Source: Streptomyces hokutonensis (GTDB taxonomy: Bacteria > Actinomycetota > Actinomycetes > Streptomycetales > Streptomycetaceae). Taken from it: a DNA stretch of 64,000 nucleotides. Under the pieces are notes generated by a model. That model saw only the letters and a list, made by a program, of their open reading frames with translations, was not told the origin of the DNA and ran no database searches. The DNA is taken from NCBI RefSeq assembly GCF_000376565.1, contig NZ_BARG01000033.1:62001-126000 (forward strand), in the 5' to 3' direction. Both the position numbers and the translations under genes were made by a program. Shown one piece after another: positions 37,048 through 45,330 of the stretch. Every line of letters starts with the position of its first letter. The first letter of the stretch is position 1.

Positions 37048-38850
37048 ATGCCCCGCGACGACATCAAATGGACACCGTCCCCCGGCACCTCGACCGACCA
37101 GCCCCGGCAGGTGCGCCGCATCCTCAGGCTCTTCAAGCCCTACCGCGCCCGGCTCACGGTCGTCGGCCTCCTGGTCGGCGCCGCGTCCCTGGTCACCGTG
37201 GCGACCCCGTTCCTCCTCAAGGAGACGCTGGACGTCGCCATCCCGCAGGGCCGCACCGGACTGCTGAGCCTGCTCGCGCTCGGCATGATCCTGAGCGCCG
37301 TCCTGACCAGCATCTTCGGCGTCCTGCAGACCCTCATCTCCACGACGGTCGGCCAGCGCGTCATGCACGACCTGCGCACGGCGGTCTACGGCCGGCTGCA
37401 GCGCATGTCGCTCGCCTTCTTCACCCGGACCCGCACCGGCGAGGTCCAGTCCCGCATAGCCAACGACATCGGCGGAATGCAGGCCACCGTCACCTCCACG
37501 GCCACCTCCCTGGTGTCGAACCTGACCAGCGTGGTCGCCACGATCATCGCGATGATCGCCCTGGACTGGCGGCTCACCGTCGTCTCGCTGCTGCTCCTCC
37601 CGGTCTTCGTCTGGATCAGCCGCAGGGTCGGCAACGAACGCAAGAAGATCGCCACCCAGCGCCAGAAGCAGATGGCCGCGATGGCCGCCACAGTCACCGA
37701 GTCGCTGTCCGTCAGTGGCATCCTGCTCGGCCGCACCATGGGCCGCTCCGACTCGCTCACCCAGTCCTTCTCCGAGGAGTCCGAGGGTCTCGTCGACCTG
37801 GAGGTCAGGTCGAACATGGCGGGGCGCTGGCGCATGGCCGTCATCTCGATCGTCATGGCCGCGATGCCCGCCGTCATCTACTGGACCGCCGGAATCGCCC
37901 TCCAGATGGGCGGCCCGGACGTCTCCATCGGCACCATCGTCGCCTTCGTCTCGCTCCAGCAGGGCCTGTTCCGCCCGGCCGTCAGCCTGTTGTCGACCGG
38001 CGTCCAGATCCAGACCTCGCTGGCCCTCTTCGCGCGCATCTTCGAGTACCTCGACCTCCCGATCGACATCACCGAACGCGAGAACCCGGTCCACCTGGAC
38101 AGCGTCAAGGGCGAAGTCGCCTTCGAGGGCGTCGAGTTCCACTACGACGAGAAGAGCGGCCCGATCCTCGACGGCATCGACATCACCGTCCCGGCCGGCA
38201 ACAGCCTCGCGATCGTCGGCCCGACCGGCGCCGGGAAGTCGACCCTCGGCTATCTCGCGCCCCGGCTCTACGACGTGACGGGCGGCCGGGTCACCCTCGA
38301 CGGCGTCGACGTCCGCGACCTGGACTTCGACACGCTCGCGCGTGCCGTCGGCGTCGTCTCCCAGGAGACGTACCTCTTCCACGCCACGGTCGCCGACAAC
38401 CTCCGCTTCGCCAAGCCGGACGCCACCGACGAGGAGCTGTACGCGGCGGCGCGCGCGGCGCAGATCCACGACCACATCGCGGGCCTGCCCGACGGGTACG
38501 ACACGGTCGTCGGCGAGCGAGGCCACCGGTTCTCCGGCGGTGAGAAGCAGCGGCTGGCCATCGCGCGCACGATCCTGCGCGACCCGCCGGTCCTCATCCT
38601 CGACGAGGCGACCAGTGCCCTCGACAACCGCACCGAGGCGGCCGTCCAGGACGCCATCGACGCCCTGTCGGCCAACCGCACCACGCTCACCATCGCCCAC
38701 CGCCTGTCCACCATCCGCAGCGCCGACCAGATCGTGGTCCTCGACTCCGGGCACGTGGCGGAACGGGGCACGCACGAAGAACTGCTGGAACTCGACGGGC
38801 GGTACGCGGCCCTCGTACGCCGGGATGCCCAACTGGAACCGACAAGCTGA
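37048..38850 (+). CDS. ABC exporter, homodimer type
   Basis: This 600-residue fused membrane-ATPase protein has six membrane helices at about 30-330 (FKPYRARLTVVGLLVGAASL, VVATIIAMIALDWRLTVVSL). The nucleotide-binding domain is fully canonical: Walker A GPTGAGKSTLGYLAPRLYD, Q-loop VVSQETYLFHATV, signature FSGGEKQRLAIARTILRD, Walker B VLILDEATSAL and H-loop IAHRLS. It should work as a homodimeric multidrug or lipid exporter, in contrast to the asymmetric pair at 25-29 kb. The ATG at 37048 follows GGAGA. Divergence from MarR and the operator-like repeats suggest substrate-induced expression. Confidence 0.94.
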   Translation: MPRDDIKWTPSPGTSTDQPRQVRRILRLFKPYRARLTVVGLLVGAASLVTVATPFLLKETLDVAIPQGRTGLLSLLALGMILSAVLTSIFGVLQTLISTTVGQRVMHDLRTAVYGRLQRMSLAFFTRTRTGEVQSRIANDIGGMQATVTSTATSLVSNLTSVVATIIAMIALDWRLTVVSLLLLPVFVWISRRVGNERKKIATQRQKQMAAMAATVTESLSVSGILLGRTMGRSDSLTQSFSEESEGLVDLEVRSNMAGRWRMAVISIVMAAMPAVIYWTAGIALQMGGPDVSIGTIVAFVSLQQGLFRPAVSLLSTGVQIQTSLALFARIFEYLDLPIDITERENPVHLDSVKGEVAFEGVEFHYDEKSGPILDGIDITVPAGNSLAIVGPTGAGKSTLGYLAPRLYDVTGGRVTLDGVDVRDLDFDTLARAVGVVSQETYLFHATVADNLRFAKPDATDEELYAAARAAQIHDHIAGLPDGYDTVVGERGHRFSGGEKQRLAIARTILRDPPVLILDEATSALDNRTEAAVQDAIDALSANRTTLTIAHRLSTIRSADQIVVLDSGHVAERGTHEELLELDGRYAALVRRDAQLEPTS

Positions 38851-38893
38851 AGATATGCCGGGATTGTGACGATATGCGGGTTACCGTGCCCGC

Positions 38894-39739
38894 ATGCAGA
38901 TGAACACTCCGCCACGGAGAACGATTCGACTGACCCGCCGGGGCCGGGTCGCCCTCATCGCGACCGGGGCCGTCGTGGCCGGCACCGCCGTGGCGGTGCC
39001 GCTGCTCGGCCTGGAGGACGAAGGGGACGCGCGTCCCACCTCACTGGTCATCCCGGAGGGCTGGCGCTCGGGCCAGATCTACGACGCCGTCGACAAGGCC
39101 CTCGCGCTCCCGGCCGGCACCACCAAGAAGTCCATCCCGAAGGCCGGCCTCAAGCTGCCGAACGACGCGGAGGGCAACCCCGAGGGCTATCTCTTCCCGG
39201 CGACCTATCCGCTGAAGGAGAAGGCGACGCCGGAGTCGCTGCTCTCGTTCATGGTCAACATCGCGAACCGGAAGTTCAACGGCGCCCCGGTCGCCGCCGG
39301 CGCGCAGCGCAACGCGATGAACGTCTACCAGGCGGTCACCATCGCGAGCATCGTGCAGGCCGAGGCGGCCTCCAAGGCCGACATGGGGAAGGTGGCCCGT
39401 GTCATCTTCAACCGCCTCGAACGCGGGATGCCGCTCCAGATGGACTCGACCGTCAACTACGCCCTCAACCGCACCACGTTGAGGACGACCACGAGCGACA
39501 CCCGGATCGACAGCCCCTACAACTCCTACCAGCGCATGGGCCTGCCGCCCACCCCGATCGACAACCCGGGCGAGGACGCCATGCGCGCCGCGATCAACCC
39601 GCCCCCGGGCGACTGGCTCTACTTCGTCACGGTCAAGCCCGGCGACACCCGCTTCGCGGCCACCTACGAGGAACACCAGCGCAACGTGGCCGAGTTCAAC
39701 GCGGCCCAGAAGAGCGGCAGTTCGCAGCCGCCGAAGTGA
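38894..39739 (+). CDS. Short MltG-like endolytic murein transglycosylase
   Basis: This 281-residue membrane-anchored protein has a basic N-terminus, one membrane helix (VALIATGAVVAGTAVAVPLL), and a YceG/MltG-type catalytic domain. The domain is seen in YLFPATYPLKEKATPESLLS, the catalytic Glu segment TIASIVQAEAAS, FNRLERGMPLQMDSTVNYAL and YNSYQRMGLPPTPIDNPGED. MltG cleaves nascent glycan strands and sets their length. The protein is shorter than the main Streptomyces MltG, which carries a long cytoplasmic extension, so this is probably a paralogue. It follows the ABC exporter by 43 bp on the same strand. Confidence 0.88.
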   Translation: MQMNTPPRRTIRLTRRGRVALIATGAVVAGTAVAVPLLGLEDEGDARPTSLVIPEGWRSGQIYDAVDKALALPAGTTKKSIPKAGLKLPNDAEGNPEGYLFPATYPLKEKATPESLLSFMVNIANRKFNGAPVAAGAQRNAMNVYQAVTIASIVQAEAASKADMGKVARVIFNRLERGMPLQMDSTVNYALNRTTLRTTTSDTRIDSPYNSYQRMGLPPTPIDNPGEDAMRAAINPPPGDWLYFVTVKPGDTRFAATYEEHQRNVAEFNAAQKSGSSQPPK

Positions 39740-39762
39740 CCCGCGCGGGACGGCGTCGGGCG

Positions 39763-39990
39763 GCGACCGGCTTTCCAGCCGGCAGCCGTCCGATGTCCCG
39801 TGGGGCTGTGCCGAGGCGTATGTGGACGGTCTCCGTAACGGGCGGCGCGGTGTTCGGCGGCGGCTGTTCCTCCGGCGCGGAGTTGCTCGATGTCGCCTAC
39901 GGCCGCGCGGCCGGCGTCGTAGACGGGTGCCCGCAGGCGGCCCGTGGCCGACGAGCGGGAGGCGCGGATCGGCGACGGCGTGCGCGCTCT
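39763..39990 (-). pseudogene. Decayed tail copies of a flavoprotein monooxygenase gene
   Basis: Read leftward, this stretch contains broken pieces that match the C-terminus of the adjacent monooxygenase. At about 39,990-39,920 one frame reads VADPRLPLVGHGPPAGT, matching VAADPRIHLVGYGPSAST. After a frame change DAGRAAVGDIEQLRAGG (about 39,920-39,875) matches NRAGRSAVRDIRRLLAGE. Further on, 39763-39801 is 34/39 identical to 40042-40080, the very end of the intact gene, and reads PRDIGRLPAGKPVA. No frame joins these parts. The simplest reading is one or two partial duplications of the 3' end that have since decayed. The 295-bp gap to the MltG-like gene holds nothing else. Confidence 0.65.
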
Positions 39991-40034
39991 CGACGCCTCC
40001 GCCCCGCCCACGAAGCGCCCCCGCCCGAACAACC

Positions 40035-41111
40035 TCAGACCGCGACCGGCTCCCCGGCCAGCAGCCGTCTGATGTCCCGTACGGCCGAACGTCCCGCGCG
40101 GTTGGCGCCGATGGTGCTCGCGGAGGGACCGTAGCCGACGAGATGGATGCGGGGATCCGCGGCCACCCGGGTGCCGTCGAGGCGGATGCCGCCGCCCGGG
40201 CCGCGCAGCTTCAGCGGTGCCAGGTGGTCGATGGCAGCCCGGAAGCCGGTGGCCCACAGGATGACATCGGCGTCCACATGGCGGCCGTCGTCCCAGTCCA
40301 CACCGTCGGGGGTGATCCGGTCGAACATCGGCTGCCGGTCGAGGACTCCGTCCGCGACGGCCTGCCGGATCGCGTCGTTCAGCGGCAGTCCGGTCACGGA
40401 GACGACGCTCCTCGGAGGCAGCCCCTGCCGTACCCGCTCCTCCACCAGCGCGACGGCCGCCCGCCCCACGTCCTCGGTGAAGGGACCCTCGCGGAAGACC
40501 GGCGGACGCCGGGTCACCCATGTCGTCGCCGCCGCGTACGGGGCCAGTTCCATCAGATGCTGCGTTCCGGACGCGCCCCCGCCCACCACGACCACCCGCA
40601 GCCCGGCGAACTCCTCGGGCCCCGGGTACTGCGCGGTGTGCAACTGCCGCCCCCGGAAGGTCTCCTGGCCCGGATAGCGCGGCCAGAACGGCCGGTCCCA
40701 GGTGCCGGTGGCATTGATCAGCGCCCGCGTCGACCAGGTCCCGTCGGACGTCTCGACGAGCAGCCGCCCGCCCTCGCCCTCCCGTACCGCTCTCACATCC
40801 ACCGGCCGCCGTACCCGCAGGTCGAAGGCGCGCTCGTAGGCGGCGAAGTACTCGGCGACGACTTCGGAGGACGGCCGGTCCGGATCTCCGTCCGTGAGTT
40901 CCATGCCCGGCAACGCGTGCATCCCGTGCACCTTGCCGTACGTCAGTGACGGCCACCGGAACTGCCAGGCGCCGCCCGGCGCGGGCGCGTGGTCCAGGAC
41001 CACGAAGTCGCGCTCCGGCTCGAAACCGGTGCGCCGCAGGTGATAGGCGCCGGCCAGTCCTGCCTGCCCGGCGCCTATGACGACCACGTCGACCTCACGG
41101 GTGTTGTTCAC
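40035..41111 (-). CDS. FAD/NAD(P)-dependent monooxygenase-type flavoprotein
   Basis: This 358-residue flavoprotein has two Rossmann motifs: VVVIGAGQAGLAGAYHLRRT at the start for FAD and LRVVVVGGGASGTQHLMELA near residue 170 for NAD(P)H. The context resembles small flavin-containing or Baeyer-Villiger-like monooxygenases (ALINATGTWDRPFWPRYPGQ, ILWATGFRAAIDHLAPLKLR). It lies 42 bp after ssuD on the same strand and probably is the fifth gene of the sulfonate operon, where it might oxidise an organosulfur compound. The GTG start at 41111 reads VNNTREVDVVVIG. Its gene tail has been duplicated downstream. Confidence 0.9.
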   Translation of the reverse strand: MNNTREVDVVVIGAGQAGLAGAYHLRRTGFEPERDFVVLDHAPAPGGAWQFRWPSLTYGKVHGMHALPGMELTDGDPDRPSSEVVAEYFAAYERAFDLRVRRPVDVRAVREGEGGRLLVETSDGTWSTRALINATGTWDRPFWPRYPGQETFRGRQLHTAQYPGPEEFAGLRVVVVGGGASGTQHLMELAPYAAATTWVTRRPPVFREGPFTEDVGRAAVALVEERVRQGLPPRSVVSVTGLPLNDAIRQAVADGVLDRQPMFDRITPDGVDWDDGRHVDADVILWATGFRAAIDHLAPLKLRGPGGGIRLDGTRVAADPRIHLVGYGPSASTIGANRAGRSAVRDIRRLLAGEPVAV

Positions 41112-41153
41112 GTTTCTACGAACAGCCCCGGGGCCGTGGATCTTCCCGCGCGC

Positions 41154-42296
41154 TCAGCGCCCGCTGCCGACGAGGAACGGCACACCCGCCCGCTCCGGCC
41201 CCTCGACCAGTCCGCGCGCCGTCAGCTCGGGAATCACACCCTCGCCGAACCAGTACGCCTCCTCCAGATGCGGATACCCGGACAGCACGAAGTGCTCGAC
41301 GCCGAGCGAGTGGTACTCCTCGATCAGATCGGCGACCTCGCCATGGCTGCCCACCAGCGCGGTGCCCGCACCGCCCCGGACGAGACCGACCCCCGCCCAC
41401 AGGTTCGGATGGATCTCCAGATCGGCCCGCGAACCACCGTGCAGCGCCAGCATCCGCTGCTGGCCCACCGACTCACTGCGTCCGAGGGCGGCCTGCGCCG
41501 CCGCGATCGTGTCCGCGTCGAGATCGTCGAGCAGCCGGTTCGCGGTCGCCCACGCCTCGGCCGACGAGTCGCGCGAGATCGTGTGCAGCCGTACCCCGAA
41601 CCGCACGTCCCGCCCCTCGCGCTCGGCGAGTCCGCGAATCCAGTCGATCTTCTCCTTGACCTGGGCCGGCGGTTCTCCCCAGGTGAGATACACGTCCGCA
41701 TGCCGGGCGGCGACCGGCCCGGCCGCCGCCGACGAACCACCGAAGAACACCTGCGGCACCGGATCGGGCGGCAGCGCGGTGAGCCCGCCCTCGACCTGGT
41801 AGTGGACACCGTCGAAGTCGTACGGCTCTCCCCGCCACGCCCCTCGTACGACCGACAGGAACTCGTCGGTGCGGGCGTACCGCCGGTCGTGGTCGAGATG
41901 GTCGCCGAAGCGTCGCTGCTCGGCCGAGTCGCCGCCGGTGACGACATTGAGCAACAGCCGTCCGCGCGTGAGGCGTTGATAGGTCGCCGCCATCTGCGCG
42001 GCCAGCGTCGGCGAGATCACCCCCGGCCGGAACGCCACGAGGAACTTCAGCCGCTCGGTGTGCTGGGCGAGTGCCACGGTGGTCAGCCACGCGTCCTCGC
42101 ACCAGGTGCCGGTCGGCGTGAGGACCGCCTCGAAGCCCAACTGCTCGGCCGCCTTGGCGATTTGGGCCAGGTACTCGATGTCCGGCGGACGCACCCCGCG
42201 GACCGACCCCGCCCGGTTGGGGCCGTAGGCGTGCCGGTCGACGAGGGTACGGCCGTCGCCGCCGGTCGGCAGGAACCAGTGGAGACGGACCGTCAT
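41154..42296 (-). CDS. ssuD: FMNH2-dependent alkanesulfonate monooxygenase-like protein
   Basis: This is a 380-residue LLM-class luciferase-like TIM-barrel flavoenzyme. The start VRLHWFLPTGGDGRTLVDRH and segments FEAVLTPTGTWCEDAWLTTV, FLVAFRPGVISPTLAAQMAA, GRLLLNVVTGGDSAEQRRFG and VFFGGSSAAAGPVAARHADV fit SsuD and close relatives, which release sulfite from alkanesulfonates using FMNH2 and O2. The ATG at 42296 lies one base after the ssuA stop, and the ribosome site AAGGAGAAG lies inside the ssuA end, so translation is coupled. No SsuE-type flavin reductase is in the window, so reduced FMN must come from elsewhere. Confidence 0.92.
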   Translation of the reverse strand: MTVRLHWFLPTGGDGRTLVDRHAYGPNRAGSVRGVRPPDIEYLAQIAKAAEQLGFEAVLTPTGTWCEDAWLTTVALAQHTERLKFLVAFRPGVISPTLAAQMAATYQRLTRGRLLLNVVTGGDSAEQRRFGDHLDHDRRYARTDEFLSVVRGAWRGEPYDFDGVHYQVEGGLTALPPDPVPQVFFGGSSAAAGPVAARHADVYLTWGEPPAQVKEKIDWIRGLAEREGRDVRFGVRLHTISRDSSAEAWATANRLLDDLDADTIAAAQAALGRSESVGQQRMLALHGGSRADLEIHPNLWAGVGLVRGGAGTALVGSHGEVADLIEEYHSLGVEHFVLSGYPHLEEAYWFGEGVIPELTARGLVEGPERAGVPFLVGSGR

Positions 42297-42297
42297 G

Positions 42298-43323
42298 TCA
42301 CTTCTCCTTGTAGACGCGCGGCGCGGTGGTCGAGACCGGCAGGCTGCCGTTGAAGCGGGTGTCGACGAACTCGGCGAAATCAACCTTGCGGGGGATCAGC
42401 TTCAACGCGGTGAACTGGTCCGCGATCGCCTGCTCCGAGGCGATCAGCGGCTTGTCCACGGCGACCGCGATCCGGGAGGCGTTGGTGCGCTTCACCGAGG
42501 CCAGCGCCACCGCGTACGGCAGCCCGGTGTCCTTCGCCCACACCTTGGCCCACGCGTCGGGGTGGTCGTAGACCCAGTCCTGGGCGCGCCGCAGCCGCTC
42601 CAGATAGTCCTTGATGGCCGCGGCCTTCTTGCCGTCCGCCAGCGCGGAGGGCGCCGCCACCTGGAAGTTGAGCCCGTTGACCAGACCCTGACCGGTCGTC
42701 AGGATGCGGCCCTGCTTCGCTTCGAGGACCTGCGAGGTGTACGGGTCCCACACCGTCCACGCGTCCACCTTGCCGCTGGTGAACGCGGCCAGCGCGTCGG
42801 CGGGTTGGAGGTACTTGACCTTGACGTCGCTCAGGGTCAGCCCGGCCGCCTTGAGGGAGGCGATCAGCTGGTAGTGCGCGGAGGAACCCTGCGCGACGGC
42901 GATGGACTTGCCCTTGAGCTGCTCGGGACTCGTCAGCTTGGAGTCCTTCGGCACAAGGATGGCCTCGCCCTGGGAGTTGCCGTGCCAGGCGGCCACCACC
43001 TTGATCTTGGAGCCCGCGCCCGCGGCGAACACCGGCGGGGTGTTGCCGACACCGCCGATGTCGACGGCCTTGGCGTTGACGGCCTCCAGGAGCGGCGGGC
43101 CGGAGGTGAACGTGGACCACTTGATCTTGTAGTCGAGGTTCTTGAGTTCACCGGCGGCCCGCAGGATGGCCTCCGAACCGCCCTTCTGGTCACCGACGTC
43201 GAGCGTGACGGAACCCGTGCCGTCGGTGTCGGTCCCCGTGCTGGCGGACGAGTTGCCACCGCAGGCGGTGAGCAGGAGGGCGAGGGGGAGGAGCAGTGCG
43301 GCGGGGACGAGGCGACGTCGCAT
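42298..43323 (-). CDS. ssuA: Sulfonate ABC transporter substrate-binding lipoprotein
   Basis: This 341-residue lipoprotein has the lipobox LLTACGG after a Leu-rich signal segment. The mature part is a type II periplasmic-binding fold of the SsuA/NrtA kind: ILRAAGELKNLDYKIKWSTF, AVDIGGVGNTPPVFAAGAG, GKSIAVAQGSSAHYQLIASL and AFTSGKVDAWTVWDPYTSQV. It should capture alkanesulfonates outside the membrane and deliver them to the permease. The ATG at 43323 begins the basic MRRRLVP signal start; a longer upstream frame is not supported. It is the third gene of the operon, 44 bp after ssuB. Confidence 0.93.
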   Translation of the reverse strand: MRRRLVPAALLLPLALLLTACGGNSSASTGTDTDGTGSVTLDVGDQKGGSEAILRAAGELKNLDYKIKWSTFTSGPPLLEAVNAKAVDIGGVGNTPPVFAAGAGSKIKVVAAWHGNSQGEAILVPKDSKLTSPEQLKGKSIAVAQGSSAHYQLIASLKAAGLTLSDVKVKYLQPADALAAFTSGKVDAWTVWDPYTSQVLEAKQGRILTTGQGLVNGLNFQVAAPSALADGKKAAAIKDYLERLRRAQDWVYDHPDAWAKVWAKDTGLPYAVALASVKRTNASRIAVAVDKPLIASEQAIADQFTALKLIPRKVDFAEFVDTRFNGSLPVSTTAPRVYKEK

Positions 43324-43367
43324 GGGGGATCCGTTCTGTGCAAGTGAGCGGTGGGAGGGGGGGGAGT

Positions 43368-44120
43368 TCAGGCGGCTTCGGCGGCGGTGTCGACGCCGAG
43401 GCGTTCCAGGAGTCCGGCGCGCAGTTCGGCGAACCGGGGGTCGGTGATGTCGCGCGGGCGGTCGAGGTCGATGTGCTGCTCGTGCGCGATGACACCGTCG
43501 TCCATCACCAGGACACGGTCGGCGAGCAGCACCGCCTCCTCGACGTCGTGGGTCACCAACAGGACGGCGCAGCCCCGCCGTTGCCACAGCTCGCCCACCA
43601 GCCGCTGGGCCTTGATGCGGGTGAGCGCGTCGAGCGCGCCGAACGGCTCGTCGAGCAGCAGCAGATCGGGCTCGCGCACCAGGGCACGGGCCAGCGAGGC
43701 ACGCTGCGCCTCACCGCCGGAGAGCGTCTTGGGCCAGGCGTCGGCGTGGTCCCCGAGCCCGACCTCCGCCAACGCGCGCTCCGCCACGGCCCGTTCGGGC
43801 TTGCCGGGCAGTCCGAGCAGGACGTTGCGCCACACCTTCTTCCACGGCATCAGCCGGGGCGCCTGGAACGCGACGGCCTTGCGGCGCGGGACGAGGACGG
43901 TGCCCTCGATGTCCCGGTCGAGTCCGGCGAGGATGCGCAGCAACGTGGACTTTCCGCAGCCGCTGCGGCCGAGCAGCGCCACGAACTCGCCCTGCCGTAC
44001 GTCGAGTTGAAGCCTGTCGATGACGGGACGGCCGTCGAAGGAGCGGGTCAGCCCTTCGACGCGCACCGCCTGCGAGGTGACCGGCTGTGCGGTCACCGGC
44101 CCGTGAACGTCGGTCGCCAT
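43368..44120 (-). CDS. ssuB: Sulfonate ABC transporter ATP-binding protein
   Basis: This 250-residue ABC ATPase has Walker A LLGRSGCGKSTLLRILAGLD, Q-loop VAFQAPRLMPWKKVWRNVLL, signature KTLSGGEAQRASLARALVRE, Walker B DLLLLDEPFGALDALTRIKA and H-loop LLVTHDVEEAVLLADRVLVM. The overall pattern is that of nitrate/sulfonate/taurine importers. It powers the SsuC permease. The ATG at 44120 lies within the end of ssuC, a 28-bp overlap, which ties their translation together. Confidence 0.94.
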   Translation of the reverse strand: MATDVHGPVTAQPVTSQAVRVEGLTRSFDGRPVIDRLQLDVRQGEFVALLGRSGCGKSTLLRILAGLDRDIEGTVLVPRRKAVAFQAPRLMPWKKVWRNVLLGLPGKPERAVAERALAEVGLGDHADAWPKTLSGGEAQRASLARALVREPDLLLLDEPFGALDALTRIKAQRLVGELWQRRGCAVLLVTHDVEEAVLLADRVLVMDDGVIAHEQHIDLDRPRDITDPRFAELRAGLLERLGVDTAAEAA

Positions 44121-44998
44121 TGCAGCAGCAGCCTTTCGAGGGTTCGGACGACGAAGTCGGCCAGCAGGCCGAGGAAGGCGTAGACGATCAGGCAGACCAC
44201 GATCACGTCGGTCTGCAGGAAGTCCCGTGCCTGCACCATGAGGAAGCCGATCCCGGCGTCCGCGTTGATCTGCTCGGCGAACACGAGCGCCAGCCAGGCG
44301 ATACCGAGGGAGTAACGCAGCCCGGTCATCGCGTTGGGCAGCGCGCCCGGCAGCACCACATGCCGTACCAGCCCCCAGCGGGACAACCCCAGCGACTCCC
44401 CGGCCTCGATCAACTGGCTGTCCACGCCCCGGATTCCGGCGTAGACGTTCAGATAGAGCGGGAAGGTCACCCCGAGCGTGATGATGGCGACCTTGGGGGC
44501 CTCGCCGATGCCAAACCAGATGATGAACAGCGGGATCAGCCCCACGAAGGGCACGGTCCGCAGCATCTGCACGGGAGCGTCGACCAGGTCCTCGCCGATC
44601 CTGAACAGGCCGGAGACCAGGGCGAGTCCGGTACCGATGACGGTGCCGAGGAGCAGCCCGATCGCGACGCGCTGGAGCGAGGTGGCCATGGCCGAGGTCA
44701 GCGAACCGCTGTCGATCAGATCCCAGCCGACGTGTGCGATCCGCCCGGGCGAGGCGAGTACGTCCGAGGTCAACACACCGGTGCTGCTGAGGAGTTGCCA
44801 CAGCGCGAGCAGCACGAGCGGGCCGGTGGTGCGGCGCAGCCAGCGGGGGACACGGGTGCGGCGGGAGGAGGTGGGGACGAGGGGGACGAGATCGAGGGGG
44901 GCGTGGTCGTCCGGGCGCGCGTCCGGGCCGGCCTTCGAGGTGGATATACGCGAAATGTCGGGCTCGGAGGAGCCGGGTGGCGCATGGCTGATGCTCAT
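44093..44998 (-). CDS. ssuC: Sulfonate ABC transporter permease
   Basis: This 301-residue permease has about six membrane helices and the inner-loop EAA motif EAGESLGLSRWGLVRHVVLP, where the ATPase docks. Other family segments are LVLLALWQLLSSTGVLTSDV, RVAIGLLLGTVIGTGLALVS, VGLIPLFIIWFGIGEAPKVA and GLRYSLGIAWLALVFAEQIN. The first 45 residues are a hydrophilic extension rich in Pro and Asp, longer than in E. coli SsuC. It is the first transporter gene of the operon, 126 bp downstream of the Cys-rich leader peptide stop. Confidence 0.93.
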   Translation of the reverse strand: MSISHAPPGSSEPDISRISTSKAGPDARPDDHAPLDLVPLVPTSSRRTRVPRWLRRTTGPLVLLALWQLLSSTGVLTSDVLASPGRIAHVGWDLIDSGSLTSAMATSLQRVAIGLLLGTVIGTGLALVSGLFRIGEDLVDAPVQMLRTVPFVGLIPLFIIWFGIGEAPKVAIITLGVTFPLYLNVYAGIRGVDSQLIEAGESLGLSRWGLVRHVVLPGALPNAMTGLRYSLGIAWLALVFAEQINADAGIGFLMVQARDFLQTDVIVVCLIVYAFLGLLADFVVRTLERLLLQWRPTFTGR

Positions 44999-45124
44999 GG
45001 GTGCTCCACGGAGTGGGGAGAGCGTCCGGTGAGGAAAGGGGTACGCCTCAACGCCGCCGCGTCACGACGGTGTGCGCGGGCGCGACGGAGTGCGGGAAAA
45101 GAGGGGGTGAGGCGGAAGAAGGCG

Positions 45125-45208
45125 TCAGCAGCCGCGACAACACGCGGCGGAGGCCACCCGCAGCAGGTCGATGTGACCGCGCGTGGTGAGCAGAACTGAA
45201 CGCAACAT
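45125..45208 (-). CDS. Cys-rich leader peptide of the sulfonate operon
   Basis: A 27-codon frame starts with MLRSVLLTTRG and ends HIDLLRVASAACCRGC before TGA. The core H-[IV]-D-L-x-R-V-A-S-A-x-C is the pattern of small leader peptides found ahead of sulfur-assimilation genes in actinobacteria, where ribosome stalling on Cys codons is known in mycobacteria to couple downstream expression to cysteine supply. Here three Cys codons fall in the last five positions. Its ATG sits 7 bp from a -10 element, so the mRNA is probably leaderless. The remaining 126 nt to ssuC would be the attenuator region. It is too short for standard gene callers and may be unannotated. Confidence 0.8.
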   Translation of the reverse strand: MLRSVLLTTRGHIDLLRVASAACCRGC

Positions 45209-45215
45209 GCGGCCG

Positions 45216-45245
45216 AAACTAGGTCAGATGGCGTGCCACGGTCAA
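45216..45245 (-). promoter_or_regulatory. Promoter of the leader peptide and ssu operon
   Basis: On the minus strand TTGACC (45245-45240) and TAGTTT (45221-45216) are spaced by 18 bp, a good vegetative promoter. The start point falls on or next to the A of the leader ATG at 45208. The remaining 85 bp up to the divergent yjbQ gene show nothing more that I can name. Confidence 0.65.
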
Positions 45246-45330
45246 CGGTGTCTCGCGGACTGGACCCCTCGTATCACGGGCCGGTCGGCCGACCCGGTGG
45301 GCGGCTCCGGGGATGGGTCAGGATGGGAAC

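Noticed and set aside
39664..40956. Minus-strand open frame joining the monooxygenase tail relics
   Set aside because: Only short parts resemble a protein; the rest is an out-of-frame shadow of the monooxygenase. The stretch is better explained as decayed duplicated tails.
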